DNA of 64,000 nucleotides from Nocardia sp. NBC_00416 (GTDB lineage: Bacteria; Actinomycetota; Actinomycetes; Mycobacteriales; Mycobacteriaceae), in NCBI RefSeq assembly GCF_036032445.1, contig NZ_CP107932.1:2668501-2732500 (forward strand), given 5' to 3'. Under the pieces are notes generated by a model. The model worked only from the letters and a program-made list of their open reading frames with translations, made no database searches and had not been told where the DNA came from. The position numbers were made by a program, and so were the translations under genes. Below are positions 9,075 to 17,979 of the stretch, in pieces; position 1 is the first letter of the stretch; every line of letters starts with the position of its first letter.

Positions 9075-10151
9075 TCACGCTTCGGCGGCCGACACCGCGC
9101 GGCCGCCCGGCGCGGACGCCCGGCGCGGCGGGGCAACGATCCGCTGCCGGAGGAGACTGTCCGCCGTATCGCGAACAGTCTCCCGAACCGGCCGCATCGT
9201 CCACCCCAACTCCCGGCGCGCCCGGTCGGCACTGACGCGTTCGACTCGGCCCAGCGCCGGCACCGTCAGCCGCAGCCCACGGTCGAAGACCGCTACGAGC
9301 CGGACCAGCCGATCGGGCAGTCCCCGGGTGGCGATACGGAACCCGCGCGGCCCGAACTCCGCGGCCAGCAGCTCGGCCATATCCCGCATCCAGACGTGTT
9401 CACCGGCACAGATGTAGCGGTTTCCGGCCGCGCGCGGATTCTCCATCGCCAACCGGTGCGCCACCGCGAGATCCCGCACATCCACGACCGACCAGCCCAC
9501 CCGCGGCAGCCCGGGGACGGCGCCGGCCAGTAGACGTCGCACCGGTTCATGCGATGTGCTCGTCTCCGGCGACAGCAGCGGACCCAGCACCATGCCCGGA
9601 TTCACCACGACCAGATCCAGTTCCCGTGCCACGGGCAGGGCGTCGGCGAATTCCCACGCGGCTCGTTCGGCCAGCGTTTTACTGCGCTGATAGGCGGGAC
9701 TGCGCTCGATCACCGTCCAGTCCGCCTCGGTGCGCACCGCGTCGTCGTGGTGCCCGTGCGCTATCGCCGCGGTGGAAGAGGTCAGCACCACCCGCCGCAC
9801 AGCGGGTGAATCAGCACATGCCGTCAGCACGCGCAGGGTCCCGTCCACCGCGGTCCGGATCAATTCGCTCTCGTCGTCCGGGGGCGTCGCGGGGAAAGGG
9901 GACGCGACGTGCAACACCTGCGTGCACCCGGCGACCGCGGCCGCCCAGCCGGCGTCGCGGTTCAGGTCGGCCGCCACGAAATCGAGGTCGCCGCCCACGC
10001 GGGCCGCGTACTCGACCAGATGCGCCCGTTTCCCGGAATCGGCGAGGTCGCGCACCGTACCGCGTACGGCATAGCCGTGATCGAGCAGTTCGACGATGAC
10101 ATGTCCGGCAATGAATCCCGTCGCGCCGGTAACGAGTACTCGTGTGCTCAT
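9075..10151 (-). CDS. NAD(P)-dependent epimerase/reductase of the extended SDR family (dihydroflavonol-reductase-like)
   Basis: 358-aa extended short-chain dehydrogenase. The Rossmann motif VTGATGFIAGHVIVELL sits at the very N-terminus. The NADP-type RGTVRDL follows, then LHVASPFP, the Ser of LTSSTAAI and the catalytic Tyr-x3-Lys in AYQRSKTLAE. The C-terminal half has NPGMVLGP and VDVRDLAVAH, typical of the dihydroflavonol-4-reductase / cinnamyl-CoA reductase group. The frame extends 35 codons upstream, but the ATG at 10151 is chosen because the Rossmann fold begins 4-5 residues later and the upstream extension would run into the operators. It is divergent from a TetR gene with two palindromes between them, so it is very likely the repressed target. 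Confidence 0.88.
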   Translation of the reverse strand: MSTRVLVTGATGFIAGHVIVELLDHGYAVRGTVRDLADSGKRAHLVEYAARVGGDLDFVAADLNRDAGWAAAVAGCTQVLHVASPFPATPPDDESELIRTAVDGTLRVLTACADSPAVRRVVLTSSTAAIAHGHHDDAVRTEADWTVIERSPAYQRSKTLAERAAWEFADALPVARELDLVVVNPGMVLGPLLSPETSTSHEPVRRLLAGAVPGLPRVGWSVVDVRDLAVAHRLAMENPRAAGNRYICAGEHVWMRDMAELLAAEFGPRGFRIATRGLPDRLVRLVAVFDRGLRLTVPALGRVERVSADRARRELGWTMRPVRETVRDTADSLLRQRIVAPPRRASAPGGRAVSAAEA

Positions 10152-10180
10152 ATCCACCTGTCCCGATTCGGGCCGCGCCT

Positions 10181-10201
10181 TATCTGAACGCTGCTCAGAT
10201 A
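10181..10201. promoter_or_regulatory. TetR operator copy 1
   Basis: Palindrome with arms TATCTGA and TCAGATA around a 7-nt centre (ACGCTGC), in the divergent region between the SDR and tetR genes. Its centre is 20 bp from the centre of the second palindrome (10201-10221), two helical turns, so two repressor dimers could bind the same face. Confidence 0.75.
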
Positions 10202-10221
10202 ATCTAAGCACTGCATAGATT
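10201..10221. promoter_or_regulatory. TetR operator copy 2
   Basis: Palindrome with arms AATCTA and TAGATT around AGCACTGCA, directly abutting copy 1. Both copies share the pattern ATCT-N11-AGAT. They lie 30-70 bp upstream of the SDR start and 53-93 bp upstream of tetR, so autoregulation plus repression of the SDR gene is expected. Confidence 0.72.
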
Positions 10222-10273
10222 TGCTGTCCAGTCCCTATATCGACCGGGCTCCGCATTCGCCTAGGCTCAGCAG

Positions 10274-10915
10274 GTGACCCGGACCACCTACCACCACGGC
10301 GCCCTCCGCGACGCCCTGCTGGCCGCCTGTCTGCGGCTCATCGAAACCGAGGGCATCGGCGCGGTGAGCCTGCGCCGGGTCGCCCGCGAGGCCGGGGTGA
10401 GCTCGGGCGCGCCGTACCACCATTTCGCCGATCGCGCCGCACTGCTGGCCGATCTCGCCACGCAGGGCTTCCGGCTGCTCACCGACCAGCTCACCACCGC
10501 ACGGGCCGCGGCTTCGTCCCCTACCGCGGCGCTCGTGGCATTGGAACAGAGCTATGTCCGGTTCGCCAGGGAACAACCCGGCTACTTCCGGTTGATGTTC
10601 CGGCCCGAGTTGTCCCAGCCCGAGAAGCATCCGAACACCCGGATCGCCGGCGAAGCCGCGTTCGGCGTGCTGGCCGACGCGGTGGCCGACTGTGTCGCCG
10701 CGGGCGAATTGTCACCCGAGCGCGCCGAACCGACCACCGTCACTCTCTGGGCGCTCGGGCACGGCCTGGCCTCGCTGTGGCTGGACGGCCAGCTCGACAA
10801 GCGCGGCACGATATTCGGCACGACCGCGACCGAACTGGTCGATTCGGTCCTGGACGGCATAGGCGGTCTCCTGCGCGCCGATAGCGGAGCACCCGGCCGG
10901 CCGGGTCCCGGGTGA
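10274..10915 (+). CDS. TetR/AcrR-family repressor
   Basis: 213-aa regulator with a GTG start. The N-terminal helix-turn-helix (about residues 10-60) reads ALLAACLRLIETEGIGAVSL and then VAREAGVSSGAPYHHFADR, the usual TetR recognition segment with YHHF. The C-terminal ligand domain contains FAREQPGYFRLMF and ALGHGLASLWLDG, features of the TetR_C_33/WHG subgroup. It is transcribed divergently from the SDR gene, and two tandem palindromes lie between them, the classic layout of a TetR repressor controlling its neighbour and itself. The inducer is unknown. Confidence 0.9.
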   Translation: MTRTTYHHGALRDALLAACLRLIETEGIGAVSLRRVAREAGVSSGAPYHHFADRAALLADLATQGFRLLTDQLTTARAAASSPTAALVALEQSYVRFAREQPGYFRLMFRPELSQPEKHPNTRIAGEAAFGVLADAVADCVAAGELSPERAEPTTVTLWALGHGLASLWLDGQLDKRGTIFGTTATELVDSVLDGIGGLLRADSGAPGRPGPG

Positions 10916-10975
10916 TACCGATTCGACGGCAGCGACCGGGTCGTGAACTCTCGCCCGTTCACCCCGCCGCCGACA

Positions 10976-11857
10976 TCACCGCAGTTCGGCGATGACCGGC
11001 GCGAATGCCTCCAGATCCGCTTCCAGCACAGTGATATAGCCGAACCCGAAGCGGGCACGATTGGCCCGCAGGTGCTCGGCGATATCGCGCGCGCCGCCCA
11101 GCAGCACAGTGGGCAGATCATCGACCGCGTCCAGCACCGCCGGCTCGACCGCGGCAGCGTATCTGTCCAGGAACTCCGCCCGTTTCGATGCCGGGACCAC
11201 CGCCTGCACCAGGACATTCAGTTCCACCTCCGGCGCCCGGTCGCCGAGCGCGGCGCGCACGAAGGCGACCCGCTCGTCGATCTCGGCCGGACCGGCCAGC
11301 CGCAGAGCGCCGGCGGCGGTGGACGCGGCGCCGGTGAAGGCCACCGTGGACGCATAGCGCGCGGCCAGGGTCAGCATCCGGTCGCCCCAGCCGCCGATGA
11401 GCAACGGCGGCCCGCCGGGGCGGGCGGGCCGCGGTTGGTAGTCCGGATCGGCCAGCAGAGTACGCAGGGTGCGCACCGCCTCTTCCAGGCGATCGACCCG
11501 CCGGCCGCCCGTACCGAAGTCGATACCCGCCGTCTCGAACTCCGCCTTCACATAGCCGGCGCCCAGACCCAGATCGAGCCGTCCTTCCACGAATCGGTCC
11601 GTGCCCGCCACCTCACGCGCCAGCAGCACCGGGTTGTAGAACGCCGCGTTGAGCACGAACGTGTTCAGCCGGACTCGCTCGGTGTTCTCGGCCGCCAGGA
11701 CCAGGGCCGGGAACGGCGGCGCCAGGCCGAGATGATCGGCGACGCCGATGACGTCGTACCCGAGGTCCTCGGCCCGCCGGCATTTTCGCACCCACTCGTC
11801 GCGCGACTGAGGTACCACCATGTTCACGCCGAACCGGAAATCCTTTGGTGAACTCAT
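10976..11857 (-). CDS. LLM-class F420-dependent oxidoreductase
   Basis: 293-aa luciferase-like monooxygenase-fold protein, TIGR03621-like subgroup. Recognisable segments are FRFGVNMVVPQSRDEW, RRAEDLGYDVIGVADHLG, LNTFVLNAAFYNPVLLAREV and GRLDLGLGAGYVKAEFETAG, followed by PPLLIGGWGDRML. The last two are the LLM cofactor-barrel signatures. In mycobacteria and relatives this class uses coenzyme F420 for hydride transfer (established for the family). The actual substrate is unknown. It is convergent with tetR (60-bp gap) and lies 131 bp from the divergent lipoprotein gene. Confidence 0.88.
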   Translation of the reverse strand: MSSPKDFRFGVNMVVPQSRDEWVRKCRRAEDLGYDVIGVADHLGLAPPFPALVLAAENTERVRLNTFVLNAAFYNPVLLAREVAGTDRFVEGRLDLGLGAGYVKAEFETAGIDFGTGGRRVDRLEEAVRTLRTLLADPDYQPRPARPGGPPLLIGGWGDRMLTLAARYASTVAFTGAASTAAGALRLAGPAEIDERVAFVRAALGDRAPEVELNVLVQAVVPASKRAEFLDRYAAAVEPAVLDAVDDLPTVLLGGARDIAEHLRANRARFGFGYITVLEADLEAFAPVIAELR

Positions 11858-11988
11858 CCTTCCTGCATACCAATCGCGGCGCCTCCTTGCCGCCCCGGCA
11901 CCGACTGCCCGTGGACGTCACGCCGGACATAGGGTGGACCGGACTCGGGCGGATATCTCGCCGACCGAGCCGACCAGGAGGATTGTCG

Positions 11989-12297
11989 ATGAACGCCACG
12001 AAAGCCCGGACCGGCCTGATGATCGCGGCCGCCGCGCTCGTACTGGCCGGCTGCACCGAAATCGAGCGCACCCTCAACCAGGGCGGCGATACACCGTGCC
12101 ATGAGTACGTGCAGCAGGACCAGAAGACCAAACGCGTGACCATCACAAAGTTCCTGGAGGAGCAGCTCGGCCGCGAACCGACCGGCACCAACGTGGACCT
12201 GTCGATCGCCGCCGTCAACGGACTGTGCGGCGTACAGGCCAACGCGGATACCCCGATCGAGCGGGCGGATCTCGCCGGTATCGTCATCCGGAAATAG
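11989..12297 (+). CDS. Small secreted lipoprotein with two further cysteines
   Basis: 102-aa predicted lipoprotein. A basic start (MNATKARTG) is followed by a hydrophobic stretch and the lipobox LAGC, with Cys22 as the lipidated residue. The mature part has two cysteines (TPCHEY and NGLCGV) about 45 residues apart that could form a disulfide. In size and cysteine placement it resembles small HdeA-like periplasmic proteins, but I would not name it so. The start is set by AGGAGG 7-8 nt upstream of the ATG, although the frame is open further upstream. It is monocistronic. Confidence 0.8.
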   Translation: MNATKARTGLMIAAAALVLAGCTEIERTLNQGGDTPCHEYVQQDQKTKRVTITKFLEEQLGREPTGTNVDLSIAAVNGLCGVQANADTPIERADLAGIVIRK

Positions 12298-12623
12298 CTT
12301 GGCACTCCGTCGATTCGGAGGTACGGCGACGATCGCCCGGAACACACCCGGTGGGGGTTCGCACGAAACCGTCTACGGCACAGCCGTATAGCACAGTCGG
12401 ATTCGGCGAACCATGGACACCCCCTCGCCCCGGCGAACACAATACGCAAGAATGTGTTCGCAAAAGTGCTGGCTGGAAAGCGAGCCGGAGATCGGGCAGT
12501 GGCGACCGGATTCGCCGGTTCCGTCCGGTCCGGGGTCGGAGACGATGTGCAAGGGAGCGATATGTTTCATCGAATCGATTCGGTAGCGCCGCCGCGGTAC
12601 CTCGGCGCAACGCGGAGTTGTTG
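12298..12623. other. Non-coding stretch upstream of the DUF779-like gene
   Basis: 326 bp without a convincing gene. The only structured element I see is the perfect 9-bp inverted repeat at 12433-12461. The rest is GC-rich sequence without conserved features. Confidence 0.5.
12433..12461. promoter_or_regulatory. Perfect inverted repeat GCGAACACA-N11-TGTGTTCGC
   Basis: Two exact 9-base arms (12433-12441 and 12453-12461) are separated by 11 nt, so arm centres are 20 bp apart. It lies 163 bp upstream of the DUF779-like gene. The spacing suits a dimeric regulator. The long AT-containing spacer and lack of a T-run argue against a terminator. The regulator is unknown. Confidence 0.55.
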
Positions 12624-13040
12624 ATGGCGTATCGCAGTGACCGGGTCGCGGTGACCGACCGGGCCCGCAACGCGCTCCGCGAGTTGATCGAACAGCACGG
12701 TCCGATCCTGCTGTACCTACCGCACCGCGAGGCCGGCGATCCGCAGCCGGACTGGCTGCCGATCCGCGATTTCCGCGCCGCCGAGGGCGATATCCTGTTC
12801 GGCCGCCTCGCCTGGCACACCGAACTGTGGATGAGCGAGCAGATCTACACCCGGTTCGAACGCGAGCATCTCACCGTAGATGTCCCCGCCGACGCCGGTC
12901 CGGCGCCGACCGGGGAACCGAACGGCAGTCCGCAGCCCGAGGAAGCCGCCACCTTCCTGCTCCGCACCCGCCGGCTCAGCGCCGCCGAGGCAGCGGCGCT
13001 CGACGGACGCAAACGGGGGACCCGCGGCACCGGCGCCTGA
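12624..13040 (+). CDS. DUF779-family protein
   Basis: 138-aa cytoplasmic protein. The order of conserved stretches (VAVTDRARNALRELIEQHGP, LPHREAGD, ILFGRLAWHTELWMSEQIY, HLTVDVPADAG, then FLLRTRRLS) fits DUF779, a small family often encoded next to aldehyde dehydrogenases. The usual ACCDGSSPM segment after the first helix is replaced by ILLYLPHRE, so this is a divergent member. The convergent aldehyde dehydrogenase gene ends 15 bp away, consistent with the family association. The frame extends upstream, but the sequence before this ATG is not protein-like. No strong ribosome-binding site is visible. Function is unknown. Confidence 0.7.
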   Translation: MAYRSDRVAVTDRARNALRELIEQHGPILLYLPHREAGDPQPDWLPIRDFRAAEGDILFGRLAWHTELWMSEQIYTRFEREHLTVDVPADAGPAPTGEPNGSPQPEEAATFLLRTRRLSAAEAAALDGRKRGTRGTGA

Positions 13041-13055
13041 TCGGCCCGCCGCCGC

Positions 13056-14609
13056 TCAACGCCCGGGCAGGAATCGAATTCCCCGGGCGATCGTCATCAG
13101 CGCCCGCTGCCACAGCTCCCGGGGGACCAGTGGCGGCGGGTCCAGATTCAGGAACCGGGTCGACACCACGGACTGGGGTTCGGTGAACTTCAGTAGTCCG
13201 TCCGGGCCGTGCCGCCGTCCCACTCCGGAGATACCTGTCCCGCCCATCGGCGCGGCGGTACTGCCCCAGGCCGGGGCGTAACCCTCGTTCACACACACAG
13301 TGCCGGTGTTCAGGAGGCGCGCGATCCGTTCGCCTGCACCGATACCGCCCGCCCACACGCTCGCGTTCAATCCGTATTCCGTGTCGTTGGCGGCCGCCAC
13401 GGCGTCGGACACGGTCTCGACGGGATAGATCGAGACCAGCGGACCGAAAGTCTCGCCGCGAGCACAGACCATCCCGTCGGTGACTCCGGTGAGCACCGTC
13501 GGTTCGAAGAACAGGGGCCCGAGCTCGGGCCGCGGCGAGCCGCCGGTGAGCACGCGAGCCCCCTTGGCGACGGCGTCGGCCACGTGCTCGGTGACGATAC
13601 GCAGCTGCGATTCCGAGATGAGCGAGCCGATATCCATCGAGTTGTCATAAGCGGCAACGAGTTTCGCCCCTGCCACCGCCGCGACGAACTTCTCGGTGAA
13701 CTCGTCGGCCACCGCGCGCTGCACATAGATCCGTTCGATGGAGATGCACAACTGGCCGGCGTTGGAGAAACAAGCCCGCACAGCCGCCTGCGCCGCGCGG
13801 CCGATATCCGCGCCCGCGGTGACGATCATCGCATTCTTGCCGCCCAGTTCGGCGGAGAAACCGATCAGGCGAGCGCCGCACCGCTGGGCCAAGGTGCGCC
13901 CGGTGGCCGACGAACCGGTGAACATCAGATAGTCGCAGCGGTCCACCATCGCTTCGCCCACGACCGGCCCGGGCCCGGTCACGACGGCCAGCAGATCGCG
14001 CGGCAGCCCGGCCCGATAGAGCAGTTCGGCGCCGGCCAGCGCGGAGAACGGGGTCGCACTGTCCGGTTTGAGGATCACCGCGTTGCCTGCCAGCAGCGCC
14101 GGAATCGCGTCGCCCAGCGATAGCACCAGCGGGTAATTCCACGGTGCGATCACCGCCGCGACGCCCTTGGGCCGAACCGCGACGAACGCCCGGTTGAGCA
14201 CCGGGAAGGCACCCGCGACCCGCTGATCGCTCAAGAGCGCGGGCGCGACGCGCGCGAAATAACGCGCGGCGAACATCAGCCCCATCACTTCTTCCTGGGC
14301 CGCCCAGCGCGCCTTACCGGTTTCGGCCTGGATCACGTCCATCAGCGCCGCACGGTGCGCCACGATCAACGACCGGAAGCGGTGGAACACCCGGGCGCGC
14401 TCACTCACGGATCGCGCCGCCCAATGCGCCTGGGCCCCGCGGGCACGCGTGACGGCCGCGGAGACATCCTCGGCGGTGCCCACCGGCACCGAACCCAAGG
14501 GCGCACCGGTGAAGACCTCGGCGATCGCGCGGTACGGACGAGCGGCCGCGTCGTCGATCGCGACCAGGGCGCGCAATCGGTCGAAAACATCGGTATCCGG
14601 GGCGGGCAT
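13056..14609 (-). CDS. gabD2: Succinate-semialdehyde dehydrogenase (GabD2-like aldehyde dehydrogenase)
   Basis: NAD(P)-dependent aldehyde dehydrogenase of 517 aa. Family motifs are intact: APWNYPLVLSLGDAIPALLA with the cofactor-binding KPDS, FTGSSATGR, the general base Glu254 in AELGGKN, the nucleophile Cys288 in FSNAGQLCISIERIY, and RGETFGPLVSIYPV. Overall sequence and length match mycobacterial GabD2, which oxidises succinate semialdehyde to succinate. The exact substrate is inferred from similarity. It is convergent with the DUF779-like gene (15-bp gap), a pairing known from other genomes. It is divergent from the conservon, with 160 bp between them. Confidence 0.88.
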   Translation of the reverse strand: MPAPDTDVFDRLRALVAIDDAAARPYRAIAEVFTGAPLGSVPVGTAEDVSAAVTRARGAQAHWAARSVSERARVFHRFRSLIVAHRAALMDVIQAETGKARWAAQEEVMGLMFAARYFARVAPALLSDQRVAGAFPVLNRAFVAVRPKGVAAVIAPWNYPLVLSLGDAIPALLAGNAVILKPDSATPFSALAGAELLYRAGLPRDLLAVVTGPGPVVGEAMVDRCDYLMFTGSSATGRTLAQRCGARLIGFSAELGGKNAMIVTAGADIGRAAQAAVRACFSNAGQLCISIERIYVQRAVADEFTEKFVAAVAGAKLVAAYDNSMDIGSLISESQLRIVTEHVADAVAKGARVLTGGSPRPELGPLFFEPTVLTGVTDGMVCARGETFGPLVSIYPVETVSDAVAAANDTEYGLNASVWAGGIGAGERIARLLNTGTVCVNEGYAPAWGSTAAPMGGTGISGVGRRHGPDGLLKFTEPQSVVSTRFLNLDPPPLVPRELWQRALMTIARGIRFLPGR

Positions 14610-14769
14610 CGGCGCCTCCTACCTGTCGGTGATCGCGAGGTAGGCACAATGTACCCAGCAGGCCCCGGCCGGCGGCGTGTCCGCCACGCCGCATACACTG
14701 GATCGGGTGTCAAAGTGAGTCCTGTTCAATGGGATTCGATGTGCAGTAGGTCAACAGAACGGTTACCTT

Positions 14770-17157
14770 GTGGCGATGTTCAGAGCGAGGCTCGGTGTCC
14801 GCGCCCGAATCCTGGCCATCGCGCTCATCCCGAGTCTGACCCTGTTGGTGGCCGGTGTGGGTGCGACGGGCTATCTGATCGACCAGGGACAGCACAACCG
14901 GCAGGTGACCGAGGCATTACGCGACGTCTCGGGTCCCACTCGCGACGTGTACGAGGTGGTTCAGAACGAACGCAGGCTGACGCTGGCTCATCTGGCCGGT
15001 GATCCCGGCGCCGCCGACGCCCTCGCCGCCGTCCGGCCCAACACCGAACAGGCGTTGCGTGATCTGGTCACCGGCGCACAGCGGATCCGCGAACTGCAGC
15101 CGGCCGAGATCACCGACGACGTCGGCTCCTTCACCACACTCACCCAGCAACTCGGCAATATTCGCGCCGCCGTCGACAAACGCGCGGTACCGACAGCCGA
15201 TGCCTACACGTTCTATGTGCGGGTCCTCGACGCCTTCAACACCGGCGCACAGCTCTCCTACACCTTCGAGCAGAACCCCGCGGCGGTCGCCCAGCTCAAT
15301 CTGGTCTCCCGGATCATGCACGCGCTGGAGTCGGCCTCGCGCAGCCACGCTCTGGCCGGTGCGGCCCTGCGCACCGGCAATCCGGTCGCGCTGCCCGACG
15401 AGTACATCCAGCAGACGGGCTTCTACCACACCGAAACCGCGCTGCTCACCACGCAGCTGACGCCGGAGATCGGCGATCGGATGCGTGCCCTGGTCGAGAG
15501 CCCGGAGTGGCGGCTGCTGAGCCGCACCGAGAGCACGCTCATCGCCCGCAGCATCCCGGGCGCGGAAGCCGCCGCGGGGCTGCCACCCGCACAACTGGCG
15601 GCATGGCAGGCGGCGGCCGACCACGTCAATCAGGAGATGCTGAACATCTGGGACGACCAGAATCAGCTCATGCAGGACCTATCGCTCGACGCGGCGGCCC
15701 GGACCACCTACCGGTCACTGCTGCTCGGCTTGGCCGTCCTGGTGTTCTCCGCCGCGGCCTTCGGCATCTCGCTGGTGCTGGCCAACCGGTTCATCCATCG
15801 TCTGGTCCGGTTGCGCGACCATACGCTGGCCCTGGCCGACGAGCGGCTGCCGGATATGCTCGACCGCCTCCGCGCCGGCGAAGATATCGATGAATCCGAG
15901 GCGGCGGCGAAACTCGACTTCGGCAACGACGAACTCGGCGCCGTGGCCACGGCGTTCGAGCACGCACACGCAGTGGCGGTGACCGCGGCCATCACCGAAG
16001 CCCGGACCCAGGAGGGCGTCAAGGCGATCTTCCTGAACATCGCCCATCGCAGCCAGGTCGTCGTCCACAAACAGCTGGAGATCCTCGACGACGCCGAACG
16101 ACGCGAAGAGGATCCGGCCATGCTGGACCTCCTGTTCAAGCTCGACCACCTGGCCACTCGCGAACGCCGCAACGCCGAGAACCTCACCATCCTCGGCGGC
16201 GGCAAACCCGGACGGCAGTGGCGAGCGCCGGTGCCGCTGGTCGATCTGGTGCGCAGCGCGGTCGGAGAGACCCAGGACTACACCCGGGTACGCCTGGCCC
16301 GGCTGCCCGAACTGCGGATCGCCGGAAACGCGGTCGGCGACGTCATCCACCTGCTCGCCGAACTCGTGGACAACGCCACCTCCTTCTCACCGCCCCAGTC
16401 CCGAGTCCAGGTCACCGGTTCGGTTATCGGCAAGGGCGTGGCGGTGGAGATCACCGACCAGGGCATGGGCATCCCCGAGGACACCCGCGACCGGCTCAAC
16501 GACCTCCTGGACAACCCGCCGAATTTCGAGGTCGCATCGCTGCAGAAGGATTCGCGGCTGGGCATCTTCGTCGTCGCGCAGCTGGCCGGCCGGCACGGTG
16601 TCTCGGTGCGGTTGTGGGAGTCGGAGTACGGCGGCGTCCGGGCCGTGGTCATCGTGCCGGCCGCCCTGCTGACCGATCCCGCGGAGGAGACCACTCCGCT
16701 GACCGGTTTGCCGCGGCCCGCGCAGCCCGGCCCGGAGGTGCCTCCCGAGGCGAGCACGGACCCGGACCCGGCGGGGTCGACTCTCGCGACCCTGCTCGCG
16801 GACCGCCCCGGGACGCCCGAACCCGCCGCGACCGCGGCTCCGGCGGATACCGCGCCCGACACCGTACCGGTCGCCCGCCCAGAAGCCGAGGAGGCGGCCG
16901 GAGAACCGGCACTGCTGCCCGACGGTCGTCCGGCTTTACCCCGCCGTAGCAGGCAGGCTAAAGTCGCACCGCGACCGGAAGTTTCGGACGCCCCGCGGGC
17001 CGCAACGGCGCGGCCCCGCTCGGCCGAACAGGCCCGGGATCTGATGGCGGCGATCGTGAACGGCACCCGGCAGGGCCGAAAGCCATTGCCCGCCGAAGAA
17101 TCCGGCGCCGGGAACCCGGCGTCGGACGGCGCATCCCCGGATGAACAGGAAGGCTAA
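14770..17157 (+). CDS. cvnA: Conservon sensor kinase-like protein CvnA
   Basis: 795-aa membrane histidine-kinase-like protein. It has TM1 at about residues 14-36, an extracytoplasmic helical sensor of the nitrate-sensing type (about 40-310), TM2 at about 315-338, and a HAMP/dimerisation region with FLNIAHRSQVVVHKQLEIL. The ATPase domain follows, with the N box LVDNATSFSPPQS near residue 525 and DQGMGIPEDTRDRL. The C-terminal 150 residues are Pro/Ala-rich and disordered. A canonical HisKA HExxTP motif is absent, as is typical of conservon kinases. The start is GTG 14770 or ATG 14776. The next gene begins directly after the stop, forming the classic cvnA-B-C-D order, a membrane-associated signalling complex likened to eukaryotic G-protein systems. 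Confidence 0.9.
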   Translation: MAMFRARLGVRARILAIALIPSLTLLVAGVGATGYLIDQGQHNRQVTEALRDVSGPTRDVYEVVQNERRLTLAHLAGDPGAADALAAVRPNTEQALRDLVTGAQRIRELQPAEITDDVGSFTTLTQQLGNIRAAVDKRAVPTADAYTFYVRVLDAFNTGAQLSYTFEQNPAAVAQLNLVSRIMHALESASRSHALAGAALRTGNPVALPDEYIQQTGFYHTETALLTTQLTPEIGDRMRALVESPEWRLLSRTESTLIARSIPGAEAAAGLPPAQLAAWQAAADHVNQEMLNIWDDQNQLMQDLSLDAAARTTYRSLLLGLAVLVFSAAAFGISLVLANRFIHRLVRLRDHTLALADERLPDMLDRLRAGEDIDESEAAAKLDFGNDELGAVATAFEHAHAVAVTAAITEARTQEGVKAIFLNIAHRSQVVVHKQLEILDDAERREEDPAMLDLLFKLDHLATRERRNAENLTILGGGKPGRQWRAPVPLVDLVRSAVGETQDYTRVRLARLPELRIAGNAVGDVIHLLAELVDNATSFSPPQSRVQVTGSVIGKGVAVEITDQGMGIPEDTRDRLNDLLDNPPNFEVASLQKDSRLGIFVVAQLAGRHGVSVRLWESEYGGVRAVVIVPAALLTDPAEETTPLTGLPRPAQPGPEVPPEASTDPDPAGSTLATLLADRPGTPEPAATAAPADTAPDTVPVARPEAEEAAGEPALLPDGRPALPRRSRQAKVAPRPEVSDAPRAATARPRSAEQARDLMAAIVNGTRQGRKPLPAEESGAGNPASDGASPDEQEG

Positions 17158-17565
17158 GTGTCCACTTCCACTCAAGGTGATCTGAACTGGCTGCTCGACG
17201 ATCTCGTCGAGCGACTCGCGGGGGTCCGCCTGGCGGTCGTACTGTCCACCGACGGAATGCTGCTGGGTCACTCCTCGAAAATGGATCGCACCGAGGCCGA
17301 GCACTTCGCGGCGATGTCGTCCACCCTGCACGGACTGGCTCGTAGCGCCGGCGCGCGCTTCGAGGGCGGCAGCGTGCGGCAGGCGGTGATCGAACTCGAC
17401 CGCGCGGTACTGTTCGTGACCTCCGCCGGCGACAACGCCTGCATCGCGGTGCAGGCCGCCGCCGACGCCAATCTCGGCATGGTGGCCTATGAGATGAACC
17501 TGACCGTCCAGCGGGTCGGCAGTCATCTGTCGACCAGTTCCCGCGGCGGGGCCGAATCGCAGTAG
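17158..17565 (+). CDS. cvnB: Roadblock/LC7-domain protein CvnB
   Basis: 135-aa Roadblock/LC7-fold protein. GTG follows the cvnA stop with zero spacing. Recognisable parts are LNWLLDDLVERLAGVRLAVV, STDGMLLGHS, HFAAMSSTLHGLARSAG, VLFVTSAGDNACIAVQAA and NLGMVAYEMNLTVQRVG. In conservons this protein bridges the sensor and the GTPase and likely modulates nucleotide exchange (established for the MglB-like family; inferred here). Cytoplasmic. Confidence 0.92.
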   Translation: MSTSTQGDLNWLLDDLVERLAGVRLAVVLSTDGMLLGHSSKMDRTEAEHFAAMSSTLHGLARSAGARFEGGSVRQAVIELDRAVLFVTSAGDNACIAVQAAADANLGMVAYEMNLTVQRVGSHLSTSSRGGAESQ

Positions 17566-17604
17566 CCGCGAGAACAGCAACGGCGCTATGACGGGTATGC
17601 GGGC

Positions 17605-17979
17605 ATGACCGGCAAACGGGAGCCATGGTTCGACGACGACGCCGGACCTCTGGTGCGGCCGTACGCCATCACCCGGGGCCGGACTGTGGGCGCCGGACAC
17701 GAACTGGATATGCTCACGGTCGTGGTCAGAGCTCGTGGTGCCCCGCCGTTGCGCCGGACCGAACCCGAGTACACCGATATCGTGCACCTGTGCACAAAAG
17801 CACAAACCGTGGCGGAGGTGGCAGCCGCCTTGAAACTGCCGCTGGCGGTGACCAAGATTCTCGTCGGAGATCTGATCGGTGACGGCCATCTGATCTTCCG
17901 GGCTCCAGTGCAGATGGAGTCCGGTCCCGGCGACTTCAACATATTGCGAGCGGTACTGGATGGAATCCGAAAAATTTGA
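17605..17979 (+). CDS. cvnC: DUF742 protein CvnC
   Basis: 124-aa DUF742 protein. GPLVRPYAITRGRT near the N-terminus and the winged-helix-like segment IVHLCTKAQTVAEVAAALKLPLAVTKILVGDLI are diagnostic. Residues 90-124 hold GHLIF and the terminal LRAVLDGIRKI. It lies 39 bp after cvnB and its last 20 bp overlap the start of cvnD in another frame, so the two are coupled. Its role in conservons is structural or adaptor-like and not well defined. Confidence 0.92.
   Translation: MTGKREPWFDDDAGPLVRPYAITRGRTVGAGHELDMLTVVVRARGAPPLRRTEPEYTDIVHLCTKAQTVAEVAAALKLPLAVTKILVGDLIGDGHLIFRAPVQMESGPGDFNILRAVLDGIRKI

Noticed and set aside
10943-10962. GTGAAC-N8-GTTCAC dyad between the convergent tetR and LLM genes
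   Set aside because: Only a 6-bp stem with an 8-nt loop, too weak to call a terminator, although the location would fit.
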